The translations under genes and the position numbers were made by a program. Under the pieces are notes generated by a model, which worked only from the letters and a program-made list of their open reading frames with translations, made no database searches and was not told where the DNA came from. From Leucobacter rhizosphaerae (GTDB taxonomy: Bacteria; Actinomycetota; Actinomycetes; Actinomycetales; Microbacteriaceae), in NCBI RefSeq assembly GCF_022919175.1, contig NZ_CP095043.1, positions 1,550,001 through 1,614,000 on the forward strand: a stretch of 64,000 bases of DNA, in the 5' to 3' direction. This document shows positions 51,314-59,817 of this stretch, piece by piece. Within the stretch, counting starts at the first letter, position 1; each line of letters begins with the position of its first letter.

Positions 51314-52411
51314 ATGAGCGCCAGCGACCTCGATCTCATCCCCGCCGGGACGGTCTTCACCGCCGAGCAGATCACCCACTACGCCGATCCCGACACCCGG
51401 AGCCTCGAGCAGGCGATCATCGACGCCGATGTGCTCGTGAGCGCGCCGCACGCCGGGGCCGCGATTCCTGAGGAAGTTGCCGAGTTCCTCTCCCCGGAGC
51501 TCACGCGGCGGCTGCAGTACGACTTCAGCGACGTCTCGACGGCTGCCGTGGTGCGCCGCTGGGCCGAGATCGATCCGCGCATCGTCGCGGTCGTGAACCC
51601 GCACCCCCGGCTTGTGCGGGATCCAAACCGGCCGAAGCCGGCCGACGTCCGTGCCGATCTCACCGCCGCGGTCAGGCGTGTCCGCGACGCGGGCGCCTGG
51701 CAGCCCGTCGACCTGAGCGGGGTCGACGCCATTCGACCTGTCACGTTCTCGTTCTTTCCGATCCTCGAGATCCCCGAGACCGATGCCGAGCTGACGCGCC
51801 TCGTCGAGGCCTTCGCCGCGGCCGCCGAGCAGGGCCTCGGGGTCTACGAGCGCACGCGGGACGAGCTGACCGATCTCTTCCTGGCGCACGGACTCGCGCA
51901 CGGCGGCTCGTTCACGCGGCTCTCGTTCCACGACACGATGAACACCACCACGACGCGCGACGGTGCGGTGTCGGTGGCGCGGGCGGAGCAGGATCGCCTG
52001 CCGGCCGTCGTCGCCCTCTCGAATCGCGGAGATCACCACGGCAACGAGCGCGACCCCGAGGATCCGCCCACCATGCGGCCTGAGGCGGTGCGGGATCTCG
52101 CTGCCGCGCACCGCGAGGGCTTCGAGGTCACGGATCCCGCCGCGGTGCTCCTCAACCAGCCGTACCTCGGCAGCCAGGAGATCCGCGCCGACGGCGCCAA
52201 GTTCCGGTTGCTCGCCGAGGACGCGCACGAGGCCGGGCTGCAACTCGGCGCGGTGCAGGCCGAGTTCCTGCGGGAGTTCCTGCTCGGGGCCGCGGCGACC
52301 GCGGAGCTCCACGAACCCGGCACGGACTGGATCACCGAGGATCGCGAGCACATCGACGCGCTCGCGTACGCGTGCAAGCGCTCCTGGGACACGTTCCGCG
52401 ACCTGCGCTGA
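51314..52411 (+). CDS. N-formylglutamate amidohydrolase family protein
   Basis: 365-residue hydrolase-type protein. The core DADVLVSAPHAGAAIPEEVA, YDFSDVSTAAVVRRWAEIDP, NPHPRLVRDPNRPKPADVRA and FLLGAA regions match the FGase family, in which His and Asp/Glu residues bind a metal. It is longer than HutG-type enzymes. No histidine-degradation genes are nearby; instead it follows RimK and RimB, enzymes of glutamate tailing, and faces a dicarboxylate transporter. Its substrate may therefore be a glutamyl or acyl-glutamate compound (inference). The message is probably leaderless. Confidence 0.8.
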   Translation: MSASDLDLIPAGTVFTAEQITHYADPDTRSLEQAIIDADVLVSAPHAGAAIPEEVAEFLSPELTRRLQYDFSDVSTAAVVRRWAEIDPRIVAVVNPHPRLVRDPNRPKPADVRADLTAAVRRVRDAGAWQPVDLSGVDAIRPVTFSFFPILEIPETDAELTRLVEAFAAAAEQGLGVYERTRDELTDLFLAHGLAHGGSFTRLSFHDTMNTTTTRDGAVSVARAEQDRLPAVVALSNRGDHHGNERDPEDPPTMRPEAVRDLAAAHREGFEVTDPAAVLLNQPYLGSQEIRADGAKFRLLAEDAHEAGLQLGAVQAEFLREFLLGAAATAELHEPGTDWITEDREHIDALAYACKRSWDTFRDLR

Positions 52412-52449
52412 GTCGGGGGCCCGGGGGAACCTGAGGTGACCTGATACCG

Positions 52450-53793
52450 CTACCCGCCCCAGAGGGCGCCGAACGCGGCACCCGCGGCGATGGTCGTCGC
52501 GGCGAGCACGAGGGTCGGCACGAAGAACGAGTGGTCGACGAGTTTGGTGCCGAGCTTCGTGCTGCCGGAGGTGTCGAAGTTCGCGGCCGCGATCTGCGAG
52601 CCGTTCGTCGGCAGCAGGTAGATGCCTGCGAAGGCACCCGCCCACATGCCCGAGAGCAGCCCGAGGGGGATCCCAGCTGCAAGACCGATCGGCACGATCG
52701 TCCGGGTGGCGGTCGACTGGCTCGTGGTGAGCACGCACACGAGGAACACGCCGAGCGCGAAGATCCACGGCACCGCGGTCACGAGGCCGCCGACGCCGCC
52801 CGCGATCAGCTCCGTATGCGCCCCGAGGAATGTATCGGTGAGCCACGCGAGGCCGAAGAGGGCGATCGCCGAGACCATACCGGCTTTGAAGACCGTCATC
52901 GTTGGGATCTCGGCGACCTTGGGCCGCGACACCAGCAGGATGAGCGTGCCGGCGACGAACATCACGATCTCGATGATCGGGGTCATCGCGACGGGATCCC
53001 CCTCCGCGTCGAGCGGTCGGAGCCCCTTGAAGAGACCGAAGACGACGATCGCCGCGACCCCCAGCAGGAAGATCGTGGCCGCGTTGCGCCCGGCCTTCGT
53101 GACCGTGACCTCGGCGCGCACCGCCTGCGCATTCGCGTGCGGCGCGGGGATATCGCCGGCGGCGATCTTGGCCTGGATCTCGGGATCCTCCGCGATGTCC
53201 TTGCCGAGCCGATTCACAACGATGCTCGAGAGCACGATCCCGACGACCGCGGCCGGGATCGTCACCTTCAGGATGTCGACGAGCTCGAAGTTCCACGGCG
53301 CCGTGTCGGTGAGCGTGACCATGGCCGCCATCGCCGCGGAGACCGGGCTGCACGCGAGCGCCACACCCGTCGCGACGACCGACAGCGACAGCGGGCGGGA
53401 GGGCCGGATCCCGTTGCGGTACGCGAGATCCTGAATCACGGGGAGCAGGGGGTACAGGATGTTCGACGTGCCGGCCCCGACGGAGAAGAGGAAGGCGACG
53501 AGCGGGGCGACCAGCGTGATCTGCTTCGGGCTCTTCTCGATCAGCTTCGCCGCGATCGACACCATCCAGTCGATGCCGCCCGCGGACTGCATCATCGACG
53601 ACGCGAGCACGACCACGAGCACGATGAGCAGCGCGTCGACCGGCGGGTTGCCCGGTGCCAGCTGGAACACGAAGACCAGGATCGCGACTCCGGTGCCTCC
53701 CCAGAGGCCCAGGCCGACGCCGCTGGAGCGGGTGCCCATCACGATGCAGCCGAGCACCACCAGCAACTGGGTGACAAACAGTACGGTTTCCAT
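52450..53793 (-). CDS. Anaerobic C4-dicarboxylate transporter family protein (DcuA/DcuB)
   Basis: 447-residue carrier with about 11 membrane segments. It opens ETVLFVTQLLVVLGCIVMGT with RSSGVGLGLWGGTGV, closely matching DcuA/DcuB N-termini. Typical later parts are LIEKSPKQITLVAPLVAFLF, GTSNILYPLLPVIQDLAYRN, RPSRPLSLSVVATGVALACS and the end GIYLLPTNGSQIAAANFDTS. It exchanges or imports aspartate, malate, fumarate or succinate. ATG 53793 is preceded by AGGGG; the frame remains open upstream. A perfect 9-bp inverted repeat lies about 55 bp before the start. Confidence 0.9.
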   Translation of the reverse strand: METVLFVTQLLVVLGCIVMGTRSSGVGLGLWGGTGVAILVFVFQLAPGNPPVDALLIVLVVVLASSMMQSAGGIDWMVSIAAKLIEKSPKQITLVAPLVAFLFSVGAGTSNILYPLLPVIQDLAYRNGIRPSRPLSLSVVATGVALACSPVSAAMAAMVTLTDTAPWNFELVDILKVTIPAAVVGIVLSSIVVNRLGKDIAEDPEIQAKIAAGDIPAPHANAQAVRAEVTVTKAGRNAATIFLLGVAAIVVFGLFKGLRPLDAEGDPVAMTPIIEIVMFVAGTLILLVSRPKVAEIPTMTVFKAGMVSAIALFGLAWLTDTFLGAHTELIAGGVGGLVTAVPWIFALGVFLVCVLTTSQSTATRTIVPIGLAAGIPLGLLSGMWAGAFAGIYLLPTNGSQIAAANFDTSGSTKLGTKLVDHSFFVPTLVLAATTIAAGAAFGALWGG

Positions 53794-53845
53794 CGCAGTC
53801 CCCTGATCCCGCGTGCGCCGACGCACGCCCCATGAGCGCTAGCGT

Positions 53846-53877
53846 ACTGAGACTCGAATCAGGGCAACAGTCTCAGT
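53846..53877. promoter_or_regulatory. Inverted repeat upstream of the dcu-type gene
   Basis: ACTGAGACT (53846-53854) and AGTCTCAGT (53869-53877) are perfect complements with a 14-bp spacer containing TTGCCC on the minus strand. It could be an operator of the transporter gene or a weak terminator of the META gene. Confidence 0.5.
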
Positions 53878-53957
53878 TCGGGATCAGGCACGGACGATGT
53901 CGAGGACCTCGCTGGGTAGTGGTGCGACGCACCCCAGCAGGACAGTGGAGAACGGAC

Positions 53958-54389
53958 CTATGAGGACTGGCGCTCGAGCTGTCCGATCTCGGTGCCGGAG
54001 GCGTTCTTCACGACGAGGGTGTCGCCGTCGACGGTCACCTCGCGCACCCCGCGAAGCCAATCGTCAACGCCCTGGCAGGCCATCATCGTGGAGGCGAACT
54101 GCTCGAGTACGACTCGATCCCCCTCAACGGTGTAGGTCGTGGAGATGCCGTTGCAACCGTCAGTCCCGCTGACCGCACCGTCTTCCGCGAACTCCAAGGT
54201 GGGTGTGCCCTTCGCGTCGATCGACCAGGTTCCGAGAATGTCTTCGGTGTTCACGCTCGCGTCTCCTCCATTGGGTGTGGTGCCGTCGGTGCCTGTCGGG
54301 CTGCTTCCGAATCCCGCGCACGCGCTCAGCGTCACGGCTAGGGCAGCGCACGCGGCTCCCACCAGGACCAGCGATTTGACGTTCCGCAT
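53958..54389 (-). CDS. META (HslJ-like) domain lipoprotein
   Basis: 143-residue lipoprotein: MRNVKSLVLVGAACAALAVT then LSAC with Cys24. A Gly/Thr-rich linker leads to a single META domain (about residues 48-135): DILGTWSIDAKGTPTLEFAE, GTDGCNGISTTYTVEGDRVV, and the family signature T-M-MAC in ASTMMACQGVDDWL. META domains occur in heat-shock protein HslJ and secreted proteins; the biochemical role is unclear. ATG 54389 follows AAGG by eight bases; an in-frame ATG 30 bp upstream would weaken the signal peptide. Confidence 0.85.
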   Translation of the reverse strand: MRNVKSLVLVGAACAALAVTLSACAGFGSSPTGTDGTTPNGGDASVNTEDILGTWSIDAKGTPTLEFAEDGAVSGTDGCNGISTTYTVEGDRVVLEQFASTMMACQGVDDWLRGVREVTVDGDTLVVKNASGTEIGQLERQSS

Positions 54390-54672
54390 CGGTGCGACCT
54401 TCCCCTCGAGCAATCCCATATGACGAATCGTAACGTCGAAGTATGAGGGCGAGTTCAGGAATTTCTTTCTCACGCGGCATCGGGGATTCTTCGTCTGATG
54501 AGCTCCTTCACACCCGGCACTCGCCTTGTCTTCAGCCAAATCGCAGGTTAGGTTGGATCTCGGTGTCGAGTCCCAGTTGGGCCTTGCTCGCGGGGAGATG
54601 CGCAAGCGTCCGAGCCTGATCCACGTCCTTCGACACCACTTCGCTCACCAACAATCGCTTAGGGGAATACAC

Positions 54673-56826
54673 GTGACGAAACGTCGTCCACTCGCGCTCG
54701 GCGCGGCAGCTGCGATCGGGTTCGGGAGCCTCTTCATCGCCTCGCCGGCGATCGCTGAAGAGATCCAGGCTCCGGTCACCGAAGAGACCACCGCTCCGAC
54801 GGAGGAGACCACCGCTCCTGCCGAGGAGACCACCGCTCCCGCCGAGGATGCGCCCAAGACCGAGGAAGCCCCTGAGGCCACGGTCCCCGAGGAGCTCCCC
54901 GCCGACCAGCGCGAGGCACTCGCCGAGGACAGCATCGTCGCCTTCGGCACGAACGCGGCGGGCAACCCCGTCGTCGTGATCGAGTCGACCGACGCCGCGA
55001 CCATCGCCGAGGCCGAGGCCAATCCCTCCGCCTTCACCGAGGTCAAGGAGATCCTGGGCACCGACGTTGCTCCGGAGATCGTCTCCGTTCCCGCCGTCCC
55101 CGAGGCCTGGGCCGAGGGTGACGTCGTCGCCGGTTCCGGCTATGCCTCCCCCGGCCAGTTCATCAGCGGCGGAGAGACCGTGAACGGCCTCTTCGCTTGC
55201 TCGATCGGCTTCAACGCGTTCACCGCTGAGGGCGACCCCGCCATCCTGAGCGCCGGCCACTGCGGCTACGACGCGCTCGGGAACGCGATGACGGCCAACT
55301 TCCTCACCATCCCGGGCGAGGAGCCCGCGGTCGGTGGCGAGGGCTACGAGTTCACTGACCCGCCCGTGCAGTTCGGCGCGTTCAGCTTCGCTCAGTTCGG
55401 CGGCCCGAACGGCACCACCGGCTCGAACGGCGACGTGAACTCCACCGACGTCTCGGTCATCGATGTGGCTCCCAACGGCTGGAACCTCCTCCCCGAGGTC
55501 ACCAACTGGTCAACCGCTGGCGCAGCGCTGGATTCGCTGTCGAACGGCACCATCCCCGTGAAGACCGTCGGCTCCCCGGCAACCGGCACCGTCTCGAAGA
55601 GCGGCCGCACGACCGGCTTCACCAACGGCAACGTTTCCGCCACGGACATCCTCGACGGCTGGAGCCAGATCGAGGACCGCTGGGTTCGCGGCTTCTCGAG
55701 CAACGTCCAGGCCGGTCCCGGCGACTCAGGCGGATCGGTGCTCCAGGGCACGACCGCTGTCGGCCTGATCTCGGGCGGTCTGACCCCCGAGCAGAACAAC
55801 GGCGTGCAGTGGACCTGGTCCACCTCGCTGGTGCACGCGCTCACCTTCACCGACGTTGAGGTCGCCCTCGACATCGACGAGCCCACCGTGGCGCCCGCTG
55901 CGGGCTCGCAGGTTCCCGCCGGCAGCGCGATCTCGGTGACCGTGCCGAGCAACGCGACCGAGCTCGTCGTAGGCTTCGGTCAGGCTGGCGACGTCCGCCC
56001 CGTCACCGGTGGCGAGACCGTCATCGTCAACGCACCGAACGAGATCGGCGAGTTCACCTACTCGTTCACCGCGACGAACGGCCAGAGCTCCTCTGCGACC
56101 GTCGAGTACACGGCTGAGGTCGTGCTCGCTGCCCCCGGCATCAACCCGGTCGACACCGACAGCTCGACGTTCGCTCTCTCGGGCACCGGCGTTGTCGGCG
56201 CGGAGATCAACGGTTCCGTGAACCCGCCCGTGGGCGTCCTGGCCGACGGTCCGACCACGGCTGACTTCACCGCCACCGTTGAGGCCGACGGCACGTGGAG
56301 CGTCGACCTGGAGCTCGCCATCGGCGCGTACCAGGCCACCGCTACGCAGACCGTCGACGGCGAGGAATCCGCCGCTGCCACGGCCGACGTGATCGTGCGC
56401 CCGGTCGCTCCGGTGATCACCTCGATCGCCGAGGGCTCCAGCTTCGCCGCCGCCAAGGCTCCGAGCTCCGTCTCGGGCACCGGCAGCGAGGGTGCGACCA
56501 TCGTCCTCGCATGGGGCGACCAGGCCGTCGAGACCACCGTCGTCGACGGCGCATGGACCGTCGACTTCGGCGCTCCGCTCGCAGCCGGCGACTACGCGCT
56601 TGCCGCCACGCAGAACGTGAACGCGGTCAGCTCCGACGCAACGACCGTCTCGTTCAGCGTGCTGGCCGATGGCACCGTCCCGCCCGCCAACCCGGGCAAC
56701 GGTGACCTCGCCAACACCGGTGGTGCACCGCTGATGCCGCTCGGCATCGCCGCGTTCGCCATGCTCCTCGTGGGCGGCGCCGTGACGATCGCCATGGCAC
56801 GTCGCAAGAAGGCAACCGAGATCTAA
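54673..56826 (+). CDS. Secreted S1 family serine protease with LPXTG-like cell-wall anchor
   Basis: 717-residue exported protease. A signal peptide ends at AIA-EE (residue 28). Residues ~36-60 are Glu/Thr-rich repeats (TEETTAPTEETTAPAEE), followed by a propeptide-like region to about 145. The chymotrypsin-fold domain has His196 (LSAGHCG), Asp259 (STDVSVID) and Ser352 (GPGDSGGS), with Cys176 and Cys197 as a likely disulfide. Three Ig-like beta domains cover ~415-670. The end is LANTGG (679) plus a hydrophobic helix and RRKK, a sortase-type sorting signal with Ala in place of Pro. GTG 54673 follows AGGGGA by six bases. This resembles streptogrisin-type alpha-lytic proteases. Confidence 0.88.
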   Translation: MTKRRPLALGAAAAIGFGSLFIASPAIAEEIQAPVTEETTAPTEETTAPAEETTAPAEDAPKTEEAPEATVPEELPADQREALAEDSIVAFGTNAAGNPVVVIESTDAATIAEAEANPSAFTEVKEILGTDVAPEIVSVPAVPEAWAEGDVVAGSGYASPGQFISGGETVNGLFACSIGFNAFTAEGDPAILSAGHCGYDALGNAMTANFLTIPGEEPAVGGEGYEFTDPPVQFGAFSFAQFGGPNGTTGSNGDVNSTDVSVIDVAPNGWNLLPEVTNWSTAGAALDSLSNGTIPVKTVGSPATGTVSKSGRTTGFTNGNVSATDILDGWSQIEDRWVRGFSSNVQAGPGDSGGSVLQGTTAVGLISGGLTPEQNNGVQWTWSTSLVHALTFTDVEVALDIDEPTVAPAAGSQVPAGSAISVTVPSNATELVVGFGQAGDVRPVTGGETVIVNAPNEIGEFTYSFTATNGQSSSATVEYTAEVVLAAPGINPVDTDSSTFALSGTGVVGAEINGSVNPPVGVLADGPTTADFTATVEADGTWSVDLELAIGAYQATATQTVDGEESAAATADVIVRPVAPVITSIAEGSSFAAAKAPSSVSGTGSEGATIVLAWGDQAVETTVVDGAWTVDFGAPLAAGDYALAATQNVNAVSSDATTVSFSVLADGTVPPANPGNGDLANTGGAPLMPLGIAAFAMLLVGGAVTIAMARRKKATEI

Positions 56827-56844
56827 GTCTCAACGCCTGACGAG

Positions 56845-56880
56845 ACGCGGGGCTCCGACCGAAAGGTCGGGGCCCCGCGT
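56845..56880 (+). terminator. Terminator after the S1 protease gene
   Basis: 16-bp arms ACGCGGGGCTCCGACC (56845-56860) and GGTCGGGGCCCCGCGT (56865-56880), one mismatch, GAAA tetraloop, followed by TCGTGTT. Confidence 0.85.
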
Positions 56881-56976
56881 TCGTGTTCCCGGCTCTATGA
56901 CCATATGTGTCGCCGAACATGACGGCGCTTTACCTCCCGGCTCGCATTGCGGCTCCGACCGCGCGACGATGGCTCC

Positions 56977-58245
56977 ATGGCTGCTGACTGTACCGACCCG
57001 AGCGGTGTCCCGTTCGCGGAACTCGATCCCGAGATCTTGCGCTCGCAGCGGACGAGCCTGAAGTGGACCCGGTTTCCTGAGGACGTCCTGCCGCTCTTCG
57101 TCGCCGAGATGGACTTCACCCTCGCCCCCGTGATCCAGCGCACGCTCATCGAGCGTGTCCAGGCCTCGGACATCGGATACCTCGACGGCCCCGGCCCGCT
57201 CGCGCACGCCTTCGCCGATTTCGCACGCACCCGCTGGGGCTGGGAGGTCTCGCCCTCCCACGTGCACCTCGCGACCGACGTGGCGACCGGGATCGTCGAA
57301 GCCATCCGCGCCGCCCGCCCGAACGGCGGACGGGTGGCCCTCGCCACCCCCACCTACCCGAGCTTCTTCGAGATGTTCCAGGAACTCCCCGTCGAGGTGG
57401 TCGAGCTGCCGCTGATCGTCGAGCACGGAGCCAGAGCCGGATCCGGCACCACGACCCTCCCGGCCACCGACGCCGCAAGAATCCCGACGCCGGGCCCCAC
57501 CGTGCGCCTCGACCTCGCGGCGATCGAGCGCGCCTTCGCCGAGGGCATCGATGTCTTCTTGCTCTGCAACCCGCACAACCCCCACGGCCTCCTGCACTCC
57601 GCAGAGGATCTCGCCGAGCTCGCCCGCCTCGCCGCGGCGCACGACGTGTTCGTCGTCTCCGACGAGATCCACGCGCCCCTCACCCACGAGGGCGAGGTCT
57701 TCACCCCGTTCGCGCCCCTCGCCGCCGCGGCCGGCGCCCTCGCCGTGATCACGACCTCCGCGAGCAAGGGCTGGAATCTCGCCGGGGCGAAGTGCTCCGT
57801 CGTGGTGGCCGCCGACGAGCGGGCCAACGCCGTGCTGCACCGACTTCCGCCCGAGACCGTGACCCGCACCAGCATTCTCGGCCTGCACGCCAGCGTCGCG
57901 GCGTTCACCGAGGGCCGCGACTGGCTCGAGCGCGCAATCGCGCAGATCGAGGCGAACGGCGACCTGCTCGCCGACCTCGTGGCGCGCGAGCTCCCGGGCG
58001 TGCACTACACGCGGCCCCGGGCCGGCTACCTCGCCTGGCTCGACTTCCGCGACGCGGGCCTCGGCGACGATCCGGGTTCCGAGATCCTGCACCGCGCCAG
58101 GGTCGCCCTCAACAACGGCAAGCACTTCGGCGCGGGCGGAGCGGGGCACGTGCGCCTCAATCTCGCGTGCGCCCCCGACACGATCCGGGAGGCCGTGCGA
58201 CGCATCGCGGCGATCCTCCCGACACCCCAGGAGGTCTCACGATGA
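56977..58245 (+). CDS. Aminotransferase class I/II, PatB/MalY-type C-S lyase
   Basis: 422-residue PLP enzyme of the cystathionine beta-lyase PatB/MalY group. Its pattern: RTSLKWTRFPEDVLPLFVAE (the WT..P.dvLPlWVAdMDF opening), GYLDGPGPLAHAFADFARTR, NPHNPHGLLHSAEDLAELAR, VSDEIHAPLTHEG and the PLP Lys in TTSASKGWNLAGAKC. The GxHFGxGGxGHxRLNxAC end (NGKHFGAGGAGHVRLNLAC) is typical. It would split cystathionine or cysteine conjugates to homocysteine or thiol, pyruvate and ammonia. ATG 56977 is used. Its stop overlaps the next gene start (ATGA), so the two form one sulfur operon. Confidence 0.88.
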   Translation: MAADCTDPSGVPFAELDPEILRSQRTSLKWTRFPEDVLPLFVAEMDFTLAPVIQRTLIERVQASDIGYLDGPGPLAHAFADFARTRWGWEVSPSHVHLATDVATGIVEAIRAARPNGGRVALATPTYPSFFEMFQELPVEVVELPLIVEHGARAGSGTTTLPATDAARIPTPGPTVRLDLAAIERAFAEGIDVFLLCNPHNPHGLLHSAEDLAELARLAAAHDVFVVSDEIHAPLTHEGEVFTPFAPLAAAAGALAVITTSASKGWNLAGAKCSVVVAADERANAVLHRLPPETVTRTSILGLHASVAAFTEGRDWLERAIAQIEANGDLLADLVARELPGVHYTRPRAGYLAWLDFRDAGLGDDPGSEILHRARVALNNGKHFGAGGAGHVRLNLACAPDTIREAVRRIAAILPTPQEVSR

Positions 58246-59591
58246 GCGTCGAGCAGCTGATTGCGCGGGATCTCTCGCCCGCCGAACCGATCGTCGACTG
58301 GCTCGACTTCGACTTCGACACCCGCCAGGTGCACGCCGGCGAGTACCCCGATCTGAACACCGGGCTGCGCGTGCCGCCGATCGCCCTCTCCGCGGGGTAC
58401 GTCTTCGACAGCTTCGACGACCAGGTCGACCGCTTCGCCGGCCGGTCGATCGACCCGATCTACTCGCGGCAGGGCAACCCCACGAACTCGGTCGCCGAGG
58501 AGCGGCTCGCGTCCCTCGAGGGGGGCACGGTCTCGGTCGCCGTCTCGAGCGGCCAGGCCGCCATCTCGTCGGCGCTCTTCACCCTCGCCCAGGGCGGCGA
58601 TCACATCGTCTCTACGGCGTCGATCTACGGCGGCACCCGCATCCTCTTCGGCCGCAGCTTCAAGCGGTTCGGGATCGAGGTCGACTACGTCTGGGACGCG
58701 GACGACGACGCCGAGTGGGAGCGAGCGATCCGCCCGAACACCAAGGCGATCTACACGGAGACGATCCCGAACCCGCGCAACGATGTGACCGATCTGCGGC
58801 GCATCGCGGCCGTGGCGGCGAAGTACCACCTGCCGCTCGTGGTCGACAACACCGTCGGCACACCCGCGATCATCCGGCCGTTCGAGCACGGCGCGAACAT
58901 CGTGGTGCACTCGACCACGAAGTTCCTCACCGGGCACGGCGCCGCGGTGGGCGGGGCGATCGTCGACGGCGGCACCTTCGACTGGGAGGCCGCGGAGCGC
59001 GCGGGCCGATCCTTCCCGCTCATCACCGCCGCACCGCGCCCCGGCCTCGGCTCCATGCTCGACCGCTTCGGTACGGGCGCCTACGCACGTGCCGTGCGCG
59101 AGGCCGTAGTGAACGACATCGGGCCCTCGCTCTCCCCCTTCAACGGATTCCTGCTGCATCAGGGCATGGAGACGCTGTCGCTGCGGATGGAGCGGCACGT
59201 CGACTCCTCGCTCGCCATCGCGGCCTGGCTCGAGGAGCAGCCGGAGGTAACGTCGGTGGACTACACCGGCCTGCCCTCGAACCCGCTCTACGACCTCGCG
59301 CAGCGCGACTACGCCGGGCGCACCGGATCGGTCTTCGGTGTCACCGTGCGCGGCGGCATCGACGGGGCCCGCGAGTTCGTGAACGGTCTGCGGGTGTTCT
59401 CGCGCATGACCGGTATCGGTGACACCCGCTCGATGATCATCCACCCGCTGTCGTCGACGCACGCGACGTTCGCACCGGAGATCAACGAGCGGCTCGGGAT
59501 CACCCCCGGGCTGCTGCGGCTGTCGGTCGGGCTGGAGTCGGCACGGGATCTCATCACGGACCTGCGCGCAGGTCTGGATCGGGTGCGGTAG
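58242..59591 (+). CDS. O-acetylhomoserine sulfhydrylase-like / trans-sulfuration enzyme (MetY type)
   Basis: 449-residue Cys/Met-metabolism PLP enzyme. Features: FDTRQVHAGEYPDLNTGLRV, YSRQGNPTNSVAEERLASLE, VSSGQAAISSALFTLAQGGD, YTETIPNPRNDVTDLRRIAA, VVDNTVGTPAIIRPFEHGAN and the PLP Lys in VHSTTKFLTGHGAAVGGAI. Its length and LTGHG motif match O-acetylhomoserine aminocarboxypropyltransferase rather than short cystathionine gamma-synthases. CAGGAGG precedes ATG 58242, which lies in the stop of the PatB-like gene. Together they would make and break C-S bonds of homocysteine. Confidence 0.88.
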   Translation: MSVEQLIARDLSPAEPIVDWLDFDFDTRQVHAGEYPDLNTGLRVPPIALSAGYVFDSFDDQVDRFAGRSIDPIYSRQGNPTNSVAEERLASLEGGTVSVAVSSGQAAISSALFTLAQGGDHIVSTASIYGGTRILFGRSFKRFGIEVDYVWDADDDAEWERAIRPNTKAIYTETIPNPRNDVTDLRRIAAVAAKYHLPLVVDNTVGTPAIIRPFEHGANIVVHSTTKFLTGHGAAVGGAIVDGGTFDWEAAERAGRSFPLITAAPRPGLGSMLDRFGTGAYARAVREAVVNDIGPSLSPFNGFLLHQGMETLSLRMERHVDSSLAIAAWLEEQPEVTSVDYTGLPSNPLYDLAQRDYAGRTGSVFGVTVRGGIDGAREFVNGLRVFSRMTGIGDTRSMIIHPLSSTHATFAPEINERLGITPGLLRLSVGLESARDLITDLRAGLDRVR

Positions 59592-59652
59592 CTTCCGCGG
59601 TTCGCCGCTCTGGGGCTCGCCGCTCAGGAGCCACACCGCAGGGCGCTCCCGC

Positions 59653-59730
59653 CGCTCCTGCAGAGATCTGCACTCCTGCTGAGCTTCTGGGGCGATTCGG
59701 TCAGCAGAAACGCGGATCTCTGTCTGAGCG
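59653..59730. repeat. Long inverted repeat (stem-loop element F)
   Basis: 30-bp arms 59653-59682 and 59701-59730, about 24 of 30 positions paired, including CAGAGATC and CTGCTGA blocks, around an 18-bp loop. Weaker pairing extends to 59747. It lies between the convergent MetY-type and panB genes. Its AGATCTG/TCAGCAGAAACGCG segments resemble parts of elements E and D. Confidence 0.75.
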
Positions 59731-59817
59731 CAGGCGCAGCGGGGAGCCCAGCGCCCCGCCGGAGCGCGAGCTCAGCAGAAGCGCGACGCCCCGCCGCAGT
59801 GCGAACTCAGCGGACGG

